From Zanthoxylum bungeanum (taxonomy: Eukaryota > Streptophyta > Magnoliopsida > Sapindales > Rutaceae): a stretch of 64,000 nt of DNA. Below the pieces are notes generated by a model. The model did not search any database. It was not told where the DNA came from and saw only the letters and a list, made by a program, of their open reading frames with translations. The position numbers and the translations under genes were made by a program. This document shows positions 44,700 through 56,682 of this stretch, one piece after another (positions within the stretch are counted from its first letter, which is position 1; the number at the start of each line of letters is the position of its first letter). The stretch covers positions 1 through 64,000 of the forward strand of contig SKCR01018432.1 of assembly GCA_019454045.1 (NCBI GenBank), given 5' to 3'.

Positions 44700-44907
44700 C
44701 CGGACTTCTCTCTTTTAAACTCTGGTGAAAGCCAAAATGGAGGAACCGTCTGAAAAATGAAGGAGTGGGGGAGGATAAATGCCATACAGTGCCCGAAAGG
44801 GTTTCATGCCAATATAGCTGTGAAATGAACTGTTAAACCAATATTCCGCCCAAGGAATCCATTTCGGCCAGCTTCGCTGCTTTGCGCCCACAAAATAATG
44901 TAAATAG
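44700..44907 (-). pseudogene. Gypsy D integrase, late core
   Basis: The minus strand reads AKQRSWPKWIPWAEYWFNSS, then FHSYIGMKPFRALYGIYPPPL and LHFSDGSS, the stretch after the catalytic glutamate in Ty3/gypsy integrase. It joins the part at 46755-47491 once the solo LTR is removed. It fades near 44700. Confidence 0.85.
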
Positions 44908-46749
44908 TGTTGGTTTCTAATGTGGTCCCAAGATCATATTTGAACAATGAAAAGAATGAATACTCAAAGAAGTGAGGCGGAATCACACTTACATTGAATG
45001 GATTTTGAAGAAGATGAACACCAAAATCTCTTTGTTGAATTCGGCCAAGGTGATCCTTTGTAGAAGATGAATGAGCTCCAAACTTTTGAAAGGATTCCAA
45101 GCTCCAAGGTTGGTTTCCCTATCACATTTTTATGATCATTTGATGTGTGCTAGCAAGTGTAGAAAGAAAACAATTTTCTTTGTTCTTGGTGGATGCTCAC
45201 GGCAATGAGCAAAGGGAGAGAGAGAGAGTGTTTTGATTTTGTTTTTCTAAAAACAAGTTATGCCAAAAGTGTTACCAAAGTTTGGTATATGGCTTTCAAA
45301 AAGGTGACTAGTTGTCACTCACCAAAAAGGTGAATGGACATCCATCACTAAAGTGACATGTGATGTGATGAGCGATGTGACGAGTGATGTGACTTGTGGC
45401 CGCACTTGATTCAAAATCGGAGTGGCCTCGTAAACACATCACGGGATCAGTTTCGTTAATTCCGAATTAACGAATTTTCCGTTGCGACGTTATTAAATCA
45501 AATTTACTATTCACACCGCTCGCGAATTATTTCTAAATTAATTCGTTTGCCTGAATTAAATCCAATTTTAATTCCGCGTCGAAATCTAATTTCGTTTAAT
45601 ATATCGAATATATTATTTTAACGATTAATTCCGAATTAATCTTTCTCTCTCTTCAAATAGTATTTTATCCTAGATAAAATATCTCCGTAATTAATCCAAG
45701 ATTAATTATGTTCGAATCATACGTCATCGGTGAATCTTCGGGAAGCGACCCAAGAGATCCCTGGATATGTTGGCAGTAAATCCGATCGTCGGACTATCCG
45801 AACACGTACGTATCTTGTACTACGTTTTTACTGATTTACGAGACATGGTTGGCTTCTAGCAAAGCACCGTGTCTACCCAATTCTCCAGAAATATTCTTAA
45901 TGGAATATATAATCTATATCAGACGTAGTATACGTAGTATTGCGTATTACGATCCAGTATCGGATGTCACATGCAAGGCCTGGGGCTGGAATAGTGTATG
46001 CCCCGTACGAAGCATATATCGGATTACAAGCAACTAGTCTCTTTAATCGGATAATCATGACCAAGTCATATTATCCCGATGGTTGCAACCAATTTAGAGT
46101 ACCAGTTATGTATCCTTGCGTGATCATCATCTTCATATGACTGAAGTGATACTTCCATCTTGACATCACACCCAATACACTACGATTCTCAATAAACCCA
46201 GAAGAGGCGTACATAGAACCTGTTAAAGTCCCGGACGACCAAAACTAAAGCGTATTGATTGTCGCAAGTACTAGCAATGCAAGTCTCAAGTTAAGACCAA
46301 ATACACCTACCCTGATGTGGATTCCCATAGACACATAGTCATACTACCAATGGGATTTCGCGGGGTCTATCTAGAGCGAAGCTGTTTCCGTACCATCGGA
46401 AAACAAAACCTCCTATCACACTTGCATAAGTATCCAATACTTAAATATATGAGAACTATGCCGTTACGCTTCCATAACACGCACAAGTGCAATACTAGTC
46501 TATTCCGCATTATCGATGTCCAGTCTCGATAATACTACGACTAGGGATATTTAATGATTAAACCTTTATGGATTGATACTGTCTCATATCTTATAATCCG
46601 GAACTAATCATAAGGACTTTTATCATTTATATATTCAAGTAATCAAATTACAAAATGATAAAATGCAATTTCATTGCTACATAATTAATTTTACAAAAAC
46701 CACAATGTCTTTTACAAATAGTGACGCTATGGGTCATAATTGTCTAACA
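44908..46749 (-). mobile_element. Solo LTR of family B, minus strand
   Basis: 1,842 bases. On the minus strand it runs from TGTTAGACAATTATGACCC to AGAAACCAACA, with a perfect target duplication AATAG at 44903-44907 and 46750-46754. It sits within gypsy D integrase. Its triloop chain is at 45455-45720. Confidence 0.95.
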
Positions 46750-46754
46750 AATAG

Positions 46755-47491
46755 GTCTCCAAACACCTGTTAACCACTTCGTACTGGCCATCCGTTTGAG
46801 GGTGGTATGCAGAGCTTCATCGCAGAACAGTGCCGGCGGTTGTGAAAAGCTCATTCCAAAAAGTGCTCATCAAAATCTTATCACGATCGGTAATGATGGA
46901 TCTAGGAAAATCATGGAGTCTCACATTTTCCTTGATGAATAATTCAGCCACTGTCCGGGCGGAAAAAGGATGGGGTAGGACTAAAAAATTGATGTATTTG
47001 GATAATCTATTGACGACTACCAAGATAGTGTCAATGTGTTGTGCCTTAGGTAGCCCTTCAATGAAGTCCATTGTGATATCCTCCCAAATTTTGTCCGGAA
47101 TGGGTAAAGGTTGTAACAACCCACTTAGGCTCAATGACGCATACTTATTTGCTTGACAGACATCGCATGTAGCAATGAAATTCTGAATGGACTTTTTCAT
47201 TCCTTCCCAATATAAGGCTGTAAAAATTCGCTTGAAAGTTCTGAAGTAGCCCGAGTGACCCTCATTAGGTGAAGAGTGAAATTCGTGCAGTAATTCCTGT
47301 ATCCTTGGAGATGTGGGAGGCAGCACCAAACGATTCTTAAAAAGCAACAATCCATTACGTAAAGAAAATGGAGGGTGACTGTCTGGTGCCGCTAGGAGTT
47401 TCAAGAAAATGTCATAGAGCTTAAAATCTTGTTGAATCTCTCGCTTCAACCCGTCCAAGGCATGGCCTTGAGCAACTGACAGGGTGCCCAA
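46755..47491 (-). pseudogene. Gypsy D integrase, zinc finger and core
   Basis: The open stretch 46817-47491 shows the H2C2 finger (HEFHSSPNEGHSG, then CDVCQANK), and the core with ITMDFIEGLP (first Asp), VVVNRLSKYINF and SIITDRDKILMSTFW (second Asp). It runs directly into RNase H upstream. The remainder of the core follows beyond the solo LTR. Confidence 0.92.
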
Positions 47492-48812
47492 CTAAAGCTG
47501 CTTCATTGTTGCCGTGTACAGCCCTTGAACCGATTCTTGTAAGCTGTCAGCCTGTGAAGGCCGATCAATTTCATAAATTCTGGATAGTGCATCAGCCGCC
47601 TTGTTTTCTTTCCTTGGTTTGTAAGAGATTGAGAACTGGAACTCTGCTAATTTAATTAGCCATTTCTGTTGCTTTTCTGTCACCAGCCGTTGTTCCAGTA
47701 AGTGCTTAAGACTTGACTAATCAGTATAGATAAAGAAATGATCACCGAGCAAGTAGTGTCTCCATTTGAGTACCACTTTGACGATGGCCATTAACTCATG
47801 TTCATACAATGACTTCTACTGCGCCCTAGGAGACAACGCTTGACTGAAAAATGCTATGGGATGCCCTAATTGCATGAGGACAGCCCCCCTATACCCACAC
47901 CAGAAGCATCTGCTTCTACTACGAAAGGTATTGAAAAGTGTGGTAGTGCGAACGATGGTAGTGCGACCATGGCTTGCTTAAGTTTATCAAAAGCCTTCTG
48001 CTCTTCCTCTCCCTAGTGGAAATTATTCTTCTTTGTCAAAGCAGTTAAGGGTTGAGCTAATCTCCCATAATCTTGAACAAATCGCCTATAATATCTTGTG
48101 AGGCCAAGGAAACCCCGGAGTCCCTTAAGATAGGAAGGGGTTGGCCAACCGATCATGCACTCTACTTTGCTCACGCCACGACCACACCTTCTTTGGAAAT
48201 GACATGGTTGAGATATTCCACTCGTGACTGACCAAAAAAATATTTTTTTGTATTCAAGACTAGTTATTGTTGTTGTAGTATACTGAAAATTATGCCCAAA
48301 TGGTCTAGGTGTGACTCATTGGAACAGCTATAAACCAGGATGTCGTCAAAGAAAACCAGGACAAACTTTCTCAGGAAGGGCCTGATGATATGGTTCATCA
48401 GGGATTGGAAAATGGCCGACACATTGGTGAGTCTAAAAGGCATGACGAGGAACTCGTAGTGTCCCTCATGGGTTCTGAATGTTGTCTTCTCGATATCCGC
48501 AAGCTTAATTCAGATCTGATGATACTAATTTCAAATCCAGCTTGGAAAAAATCATGGCTCCCCCTAATTCATCCAATAGCTCGTCAATAACCGGCATAGG
48601 GAATTTATCCGGGACTGTCAAGTTGTTGAGAGCCCTGTAATCGACAAAAACCTCCTGCCATCATCTTTTTTCTTAACAAGCAAAACATGACTGGAATATG
48701 GACTAACAATGGGTTTAATAATTCCAGTGACTAACATATCATGCACTAACTTATCGATCTTATTCTTCTGGGCATAAAGATACCAGAAAGGTCTAACCCG
48801 AGGCGGTGTAGC
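47492..48812 (-). pseudogene. Gypsy D reverse transcriptase and RNase H
   Basis: RNase H and its tail ([20 protein letters not shown], then NKAADALSR) lie at 47492-47760. Reverse transcriptase is upstream in broken frames, with the catalytic region [12 protein letters not shown] near 48330-48360 (normally YxDD or FxDD). Stops and frameshifts are frequent, so it is inactive. Confidence 0.88.
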
Positions 48813-49400
48813 TCATTCTACTAGTCGAATAGCATGGTCTTGATCTCGAGCCTCCGGAACTCGAATGGGCTGATCGAAAATAGATTCAAAGGAGTTCACC
48901 AATTGTTGGACATTGTCGGGAACTTCAACCTCGATGTTCTTCCCTTCTGCACCCTCCATGGCCCTAAATTCCAGCATATAGCCTATATCCCCCATCTTGA
49001 ATCCCTTCATCATAGCCTTTAGGGAAACTAAAGTTTTTGACCGAGAATGATCCCCTTGCAGCACAATCTTATGTCCATCCAGTGTCACTGTCATTATCAA
49101 CTTTCGGTAATTGGCCGAAAATTCTCCTAATTTGGCCAACCACGACACTCCCAAAACCACGTCGGTGCTTCCAATTTCAAATGGGTAAAAGTCCTCTGTT
49201 ACTGCCAGTTTCGATAGTTGGAGTTGAACTTTTCTATAGATTCATTCTCCTTTTACACAGAACCCATTTCCCACCCCCACACCAAACTTCCTATCGTCAT
49301 CAACTTTCATCCCCAATCTCCCAATCAATTCATTTGAAATGAAGCAATGAGAGGCTCTATTATCGATCATGACTACCACAACCACCCCTTGAATTAGACC
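48813..49400 (-). pseudogene. Gypsy D aspartic protease and linker
   Basis: Protease begins VVVVMIDNRASHCFIS near 49330-49375 and continues into VLGVSWLAKLGEF (48813-49160) and the link to reverse transcriptase. Family members have D-S-G-A or D-T-G-A at the active site. Here it reads D-N-R-A, so the glycine is lost and the enzyme should be inactive. Confidence 0.85.
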
Positions 49401-50620
49401 CTGAAGTTTAAGTGTTTTACATGTGGGCACAATCCCCACTATCGAGTGCATGGAAAATGTCAACCCAATTACTTCCTCCTGCACCGGTTCCAGAGCTTCA
49501 CCATTTGCTTCCTCCACTGTGGAATCTTCATCATCAGCCAGTACAATGAGTATAAGGCGCCATTTTTTGCATACGTGTCTCGGCCCATACTTTTCCTCAT
49601 ACTTGAAACACAACCCATTAGCTCGCCTATAAGCTATCTCATTGGGTGTGAGATTTCGCACTATCTCGGGATGGTTATTCACGCTACTTTGTGAAATCAT
49701 TGGCGTCTTGAGTGCGTTGCTAGGAGACATCCCTTGCGGCTGATCAGTAGATTTAAGGTTGTATTTAATTAGAGGCAAGGTATTGGTTTGATTATAAGCA
49801 ATGGATCGGGTCATACTCGACTCGCCCACTACCCGCTCCACGAATGTACTCCTGCCGGCCCGTACCCGGCCCATTTGGTCTTCTTGGAGTATGCCCAATT
49901 TCTTCTCTGCATTGTGGGCATTCCTCATCACGTTGATTAACGAACCTGAAGGAGCCATGGCCAATTCAGCTCATATGTCTCCGTGGAGCCTATTGGCAAA
50001 AATTTCCACCAAAAATTCTTATGTAACGTCAGGAATAGATCCGAAAGCTAATTCGAACTGCGTAACGTACTCCCACATGGAACCTGTTTGTTTGATAGTG
50101 AGAAAGGCCCTATAGCTGGACCCTCTACCATCCCCAAACTGATCGAGTATGGCCGTCTTCAAAATCTCCCACGAGCGGAAAGGAAGTCGTAACTCACTCC
50201 ATTGAAACCAATTAATGGCCTCCCCTTCGAAACTCACAGAGGCTATGGCCACTTTGTCCCTTCCTGGGGTTTCATTTATAGCAAAGAATCTCTCAGCCTT
50301 ATAGATCCAAGCTTGAGGTTCGTCTCCCGTGAAAATCGGCATCTCGAGTTTCCTCCATTTTATGTTGCCATCCTCTCTCGCCATGCCTCTCGTCTCCCCC
50401 TCGTGTTCCTCGTCCCCATATCTGTGAGACGTTTCTCTGGGTGTTTGTTTGCCATATATGATTTTAGTTGGTCCATGATCTCCTTAAGTGCCTGTTGGAT
50501 ACTCTCCTTCATCTCATCCATGTCTTTCTTTAGGTATACTCGCATGTCCTCCATATATGGCCTCACTTTCGCTATTGATTGGTCATTGTGGTCACTAGTT
50601 CTGGTTTGAACCATTGTTCT
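49401..50620 (-). pseudogene. Gypsy D gag
   Basis: Minus strand, three overlapping frames: N-terminal MVQTRTSDHN with a long charged helix (50360-50620), the gag domain KLEMPIFTGDEPQAWIYKAE, then INWFQWSELRLPFRSWEILK (50019-50384), and a C-terminal part with a degenerate knuckle GLCFKYEEKYGPRHVCKK (49242-49964; a second cysteine is replaced by Tyr). Two frameshifts separate the pieces. Confidence 0.88.
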
Positions 50621-50634
50621 TGCCTCTGATACCA
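50621..50634 (-). promoter_or_regulatory. Gypsy D primer-binding site
   Basis: Minus strand TGGTATCAGAGGCA, two bases after the LTR end. It is initiator-methionine tRNA type. Confidence 0.85.
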
Positions 50635-50636
50635 AT

Positions 50637-51101
50637 TGATAAGATCATGTTGGAGCTGGTGAATGGATCAATATTTGTATTTAAGAATGAATGCTAGCAC
50701 ATGAAATTCATAAATTTGTAATTGTTTTTGTATTGATTGAATTAGTTCTCATTACAATCAGTACTATTCTCAAAATACCTTAGCAATGAGATTAAAATCA
50801 ATTACCAAGTAAAGAAAAAAGAAAAGAAAGATGAAAAGGCTATCTCCAGACCTTGAGAGCTAGGTTCTCCAAAAAGCCACAAGAAAATGATTCCCAGACT
50901 GCCCTCATCCTCATGCACTACTACTATTTATACTAAGTAATAATTGCTTGTAACCGAATGCCACCTCAGCCGCTTCTTTGCACTAGCTATTGCCCTCATT
51001 CTTCATGCAGGCCCTGATCAGGTGTTGCTGCAACATATTCATTTCTGGGAAAGACTCTTTTGCCCCTCCTTTCATAAACCTTGATGCTAGAAAATCTGTC
51101 A
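50637..51101 (-). repeat. Gypsy D 5' LTR
   Basis: 465 bases. On the minus strand it runs from TGACAGATTTTCTAGC to CATGATCTTATCA. The match to 40855-41122 fixes its right end. Confidence 0.88.
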
Positions 51102-52084
51102 AAATCCAAACTAGATAAGGATAAAATGCGGCATCTCTGTGTGTTTATGTTGGACTTTCTATTTTGATTTATTTAAAACTATGAAATTTAAATATAAGGA
51201 CTTGTGATTTTGTGAGTTTTAATGAGTTTGTGAGATGAGGCAGAATGAGTTCTATTTAAAAATTCAAGTTTTTGTTTCTTTATTTTAATATTTTAGATTA
51301 ATTTTGCATTTGCAGTTATGGGATTCTGTTTTTAAGGTGATTGTGAGATTTTTGAATTTGATTTAGTTGTTATAAGGTGATTGTGAGCAACTTTTGGCAA
51401 TTTAATTGTTGGTTGGAAAATATTATAGGAGAATTCTTTTAAGTAAACAGTCATGATATGTTTTGTAAGTTCCATAGTCAAGTAACTGTCTCAAAGTTTT
51501 TTTTGTAATTTACTAACAATAGTCAGTGCAAAAATCCCAACATACAATCAGTTTCTTCTTTCTTCATTTTTTAGTTCCCTTACTAGCATGTTTGAGTTTT
51601 GGATATTCTTAATTGGAAATTCAATCTCAACTGCTTCTGGTACAACATATTATGTTCATTCAAGTGTTTTTTTTTTTTGATGCATTGCATGGTAATGGGA
51701 CTATCTCAAGTGTTGGAGATGAAAAATTTTGTTTGTTTAATTGTCATTTGTTGTTAGATTTTATAAGAGTAACTTATTGCAGAGGGAAATGAAAGAATTT
51801 CTTCAATTTTAGCTTGAAACTGAGGGGTTTCATACTGGGATAAACCTTCTTTGGGATTGTTATATATTAGAGGTCTCTTCTGATCCTGAAGACATTGCTA
51901 ACTACTATAATTATTCCGAGGAGACAAGGTTAACTGTCTTTTTAAAACAGTCAAAAAATCCTGCGATGTGCGCGCATTAAGTATAATAGGATGAATACTT
52001 AATGTGGTTGTTTCATTGTAATTGTAATGATTTGTGTAATATGTATTGTAATTTTTATTTGGGAAATGGAAAATGGGAATTGGG
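51102..52084. other. AT-rich spacer
   Basis: No convincing gene or transposon part on either strand. It may be unique flanking DNA of gypsy D. Confidence 0.45.
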
Positions 52085-52435
52085 ATGTTGTAATTCGGAT
52101 CCGTTATCAAATTCAGATTCTTTATCAAATCAAACTTATCCGGATTGTTATCGAATTTGGATCCGTTATCAAATTCGGATCTATTATCAAATTCAGATAC
52201 ATTATCAAATTTGGATCTAGTATCGAATTCGGATCAATAATCAAATCAAACTTTTTATTCGATTCGATAAGTATTCGAATCAGATAAAACAAATCCGATT
52301 CGATTTGATAGTAATCGGATCAGATCGGGTTTGATAAGGAAATCGAACCCGATCGGATCTAATATTTCAATGTTAATCGAATCGAATCGAATTTGGATTT
52401 GGTTCGATCCGAATCCGATAGTTCCCAGGGACAAA
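52085..52435. repeat. Degenerate minisatellite
   Basis: Units of about 16-18 bases resembling CGGATCCGTTATCAAATT repeat about nine times at 52092-52255, then decay into ATTCGAATC/GATTCGATT-type sequence up to 52435. Short frames across it are translation of the repeat. Confidence 0.85.
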
Positions 52436-52699
52436 TATCATTATCATATCAGCCACCAAATTTTTTTTTTTTATGAAAATATTTGGCTTTCAGCAGACAA
52501 TGTATTTTAATGGTCTAAGAGCTTGAAATGATATATTTTCTTTCTTTTTACCAATTTTTGTCATCTTTATCATGCATTAAATTTAGTAAAATTTTACACG
52601 TGATGTAATTTTGGAGGCATTGCCATGATTTTGTTTAACATAAAAGATCTTTATGCTTGTGTCAGTGTCTGTGTGGTGAAACTTGATAGAGCAAGGGTG

Positions 52700-52979
52700 G
52701 CTCAAGTATTTTTTTGGAATGTTGGACAAAATTTTTTTTAACGAAAATGACACGAATCCAGACACTCAAGGAACATTAGATGTCACAACCAGTAATATGA
52801 TAGAACCTTTGCAAGTGCCAACAGAGCCAATCACACGCCAGAGAGCTAAGAAGATCAAAGATGCAATGACTGGGTTAGCACAAAATGCCATGATCGAGAG
52901 TGACAGACAACTCCAAGGCATAATGACAACACATGAGGGCTTCTATGGAGTGGGTCTAAAGCTATTTCACTTTACCTAA
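52700..52979 (+). pseudogene. Gypsy H polyprotein C-terminus
   Basis: The frame contains NPDTQGTLDVTTSN, then PITRQRAKKIKDAMTGLAQ and a terminal stop. The PITRxRAKK motif is the usual end of pol in several plant Ty3/gypsy elements. Upstream pol is absent. Confidence 0.78.
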
Positions 52980-53519
52980 GTCATACTAGATTGACGCACC
53001 AACAATTTGAAAGTCAAGTAACTTTTGACAAATCAAGCCGAATTAAGCCCAACACCAAATATTCGACCAAGACAAGAGTTATTAGGCTTCAAAACACATC
53101 ATTGAGTCTAACTACATAAAGGCCACAAATATTTGGGGATTTTATGTTAAGAAGACAATTTGGCTATGGCTTTCAAAAATTTTCCACATTTGTTGGATTT
53201 TTGTAATTTTGTTGTTTTTCCTTTATTGACTTCTTTGGCAAAGTTTTTGATTAAGTTTTTATTATTTTAGACTTTTATGGTAAGTTGTCTAGGTTGTTAA
53301 ATCAATATTAAGGGCATAGCCTTTAAGTAGCCATTAAGGATGTTTTAGTTTTTTTTGCACCTATTAGGGTTTCTTTCTTTGTACTATATAAACTGTTATC
53401 TTCTTAATAGAAAGGGAATCACCCATTTTCGAATTTAGCTTCATCTTGAAAGCTTAGCTTTGGCCAAAATTGCTTAAGGGAATGATTCCCCTTATTTCAT
53501 GCAATCGACTTATCTAAGG
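52980..53519 (+). repeat. Gypsy H LTR, first part
   Basis: Follows the pol end. It contains the TATA box ACTATATAAACTG (53383-53395) and a transcribed-looking leader. The start could not be fixed. It is interrupted at 53525 and resumes at 55558. Confidence 0.6.
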
Positions 53520-54419
53520 TGTAGTGATCAGTGCGTAATCACACGCGTATAACGCAAGCGCACGTATCGTTCAAGTAGTATAAAAAGTATCGATCCCACG
53601 AGGACTTAAAACCTAAGCTATTAATTTTATGAGATCAAATGATTACTAGTACCTAACAGATTGACTGGGTGGTGACTTTAAACTTAAAAACAAGTAAATA
53701 AAATTGTGCGAAAGTAAATTAAGTGAAATTCAATATTAAGAAACTATCCAGGGTTGTGAATTTTTCCAATATCTTTTAAAAGATGAAATGGTTATTTTAC
53801 GTTTGTGTAATATATTGGTTTATTAATCTGGAACACAAAATTATGTAAAAGCCTCTTCCGATGGTCAAATACAAATACCCAGTATAACCCAATTAATCAT
53901 ATTCCTATGTTAACCAAGTTATGTGAATTCATTAAGATTAAGTTCCAATTATGGTTACCTCCGCCCGACAGGTATATTCCTATCCTGTAAGGAAATCTAT
54001 TAAAGGGTTATCTATCCTCAAAGAAGATCGTGGGTTATTAAGTCTAGGGCCTTTAACCTAAAATCTATTTTCCAAGTTCATTTTAAGTTTACCAGTTCAA
54101 TCTTATTAATGGCCAATTAACAAGAAGTATTAAGACTAAGACTCAATAAATAAACCTTTATATTACACAAACCGTAAAATGAACCCCTTATTAACCGGTG
54201 ATATTGGAATTCATCACAACCCCAGATAATGGGCTTAGCTACGACGCATATCTAAGGCTAGTAAAAACTTAAAAATAAAAGACATAAAGTAAAATGCTAA
54301 AAATTAAAATGCTAGAAAGTAAATAAAGAAAATTACAAAAAAGAAAATGTTAGGGTTAGATGATCCACTTTTATTACTATTAATTTAGATATCTCCCTTA
54401 ATATAATATATTAACTTGT

Positions 54420-54630
54420 GTGATATTACCAACCAGCCATATAGGCGGTATCCTGATTAAGTCAGATTAAGTCCAACCGACCATAAATGTGGTATCACTA
54501 TTTTTCCATAAACCAGCCATATAGGCGGTAATTACCAACCGACCAACTAGGCGGTATCCATGCTTAGTCAGGTTAAAAACCAATTTATAATAATTACCAA
54601 CTGACCAATATAGCGGTATCATTCTTAAGT
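54420..54630. repeat. GGCGGTAT short repeats
   Basis: Five diverged units with ACCAACCGACC or ACCAGCCATATAGG, then GCGGTAT, spaced 30-60 bases, inside solo LTR I. Confidence 0.8.
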
Positions 54631-54959
54631 CAAATTTTAAATAGTTAATGTATTATAATTAAGGGAGACTAATCTAAATAGCAATAATAAAAGATTTACC
54701 TTTCACCCTAGTAGGGGGAAGTTACCTCCTCATTGCTGAATAGTAAAAACTGAAAAAGTAAAGAAAGTAAATTACTATTACAAAAAGTAAATAAAATTAA
54801 TTACAGAACTGAAATTAAACTAAACTAGATACAAACTCCTTATTTACTCAGAGATTTACAGAGAGGAAGGTACATCTGAAACTGAAATTTTGAGCTGAAT
54901 TTATAGGGGTCGATAGGCTGCCGCGTTTTCCGGCGCCAAATACGGCGCGTTTTCCGGAT

Positions 54960-55310
54960 CGGCTGACACGTGGCAAGGCGGTTGGGAGCTGAATGATTGT
55001 ACTGACGTGGCAATGATGTGGCGACACGTGGCGATGTGGATTGTCGGCACCATAGGATTGCGACACGTGGCACGCGATGATTGGCTGATGATGACGTGGC
55101 TGACACGTGGCACACTGACTTGGCATGTGGCTGATGTGGATGCCTACGTGGATGACATGTGGCGATGGCGATTGTCGGCACCATAGGTTGATGACACGTG
55201 GCACGGTGCACGTTAGCAGATCTCATCTGATGTTGACACGTGGCAGACGCACGTTAGCATCTGGCGCATGTTAGCAGACTTCTCAGATTTTGACACGTGG
55301 CACGGCGCAT
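54960..55310. promoter_or_regulatory. Cluster of ACACGTGGC (G-box/ABRE-like) motifs
   Basis: GACACGTGGC or a one-base variant occurs about eight times (near 54965, 55022, 55069, 55101, 55152, 55194, 55233 and 55291), with extra TGACGTGGC sites near 55003 and 55092. CACGTG is the plant G-box and ACGTGGC the core of abscisic-acid response elements, both bZIP targets. A GCGCA/GTTAGCA repeat is interleaved. Confidence 0.7.
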
Positions 55311-55557
55311 TTTAGTATGAAGCGGCGCAAGTTAGCACATGCCGGCGCACATTAGGCGTCGCGACGTGCCAAATGACATTTTTGCCCTTTGTTGTCATTT
55401 TTCACTGTTTTGGCCCCAAATCACCTCCAGAATGTCCTGAAACTTTATTTATCTACAAAATAACACAAAACACATCAAAATATTCACAAAACTCAAGAAT
55501 CTATACAACATATTAGGTCAAATGAGTGGGAAATAGTGATACATTTACCACTCATCA

Positions 55558-55744
55558 TGTAGCAACCTTAGTGGCGTCTTCGTGCTAGCAGAACACTACA
55601 ATGAATCATCTTAAGGGTTCTCAAAGACAAGTTCTTTGTGGCATTGGAAGGGTTTTGTTCCTACAAAATCAAATCTGCGGTTCTTGAGATTCTATCTGTT
55701 TCGAGGGGTTTGCTTGGCCTAATCTCAAAGTGAGTTCCACGTCA
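55558..55744 (+). repeat. Gypsy H LTR, last part
   Basis: Resumes after the target duplication and ends GAGTTCCACGTCA before a primer-site-like TTTGATATCAGAAC. Confidence 0.6.
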
Positions 55745-56682
55745 TTTGATATCAGAACTTATGGTTCCAAGGTCTGATTTTTGTATCTTTACTTTGTGTT
55801 TTTGATTTAGTCTTTATTGTGTTTGTTGGTCATCAAGATATATGTTCATCTTGATTCTTGGTTTTTGTTAGTTTTTGTGTTTCTCAAGTGTTTTTACCTT
55901 TTTGATTTATCGGTAACCGGCATACCGATCCCATACCGGTCTCAAAATACCATTAAAACAGCTACTGGAACCAAGCTAGTATTATATCGGCCTACATACC
56001 AGTCTATATACCGGTCTACCTGGAGATAACATAGCTACTAGAATTGGTCTAGTTTCATTTGGTACCATACCGGTTAACCTGTGAGTAAAACACAGCTATT
56101 GGAACTGACAAGCAACCATACCGGTCACATACCGGACTCTAAACCGGTCAACACTTATAATCTTTTTTGAGAGCTCAACTAATCTGAAGAGTAAAAAAAA
56201 AAGTAAAAAAGTTCAAAAAATTGTTTGAATTTGATTGGTTCCATATTATTATTTGGGTGTCTGTGGATGGTAATTCAGTAAAATTTCTTTTGAGGCACCA
56301 AATTTCCATCTGAATTTACATACGCCCCCTGTAATTATTTGCATGCTTGTTTGTTTGTTGTTCTAGTTTGTGAATTCTATATTTCAAATATTCTACCTTT
56401 AGGTTTTCATTGAATTAAGTCTACGTATTTTCTAATTCTTATTCGCATTACTCAGTTTTCCTTATATTGGTTTCTTGTTTTTTATGCTAGCTTGAAGATT
56501 ACACATTGTTGTGAGCTTTTTGGTAAGTCATATTCACATTATATTGAGTGCAAACACGAGTGGAGTGGAATGAAACATAATTGAGTGTAAACACGTGAAC
56601 GTGTGAGATTGTGAGGTTATATAATTATTTTCACGTATTTGTTACTTCTAATCTGTTTGTTGAAACTTGAGATGGCAGGTCT
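55745..56682 (+). other. Leader-like region of gypsy H
   Basis: It begins with TTTGATATCAGAAC, a degenerate initiator-tRNA primer site. No gag is seen. Around 55910-56160, CATACCGGT recurs about seven times and ACAGCTATTGGAAC-type pieces three times. The rest is AT-rich. Confidence 0.45.

Larger units (their letters stand above)
53525..55557. mobile_element. Solo LTR I with G-box cluster
   Basis: 2,033 bases, TGATCAGTGCGTAATCAC to TTACCACTCATCA, with a perfect target duplication TGTAG (53520-53524 and 55558-55562). No internal genes remain. It contains a CATATAGGCGGTAT repeat block (54420-54630) and a GC-rich block of ACACGTGGC motifs (54960-55310). It probably comes from a gypsy element, but this is not proven. 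Confidence 0.92.

Noticed and set aside
54840..55226. Overlapping minus-strand frames rich in His and Pro within solo LTR I
   Set aside because: They read through the ACACGTGGC repeat block. Three frames are open at once because of base composition.
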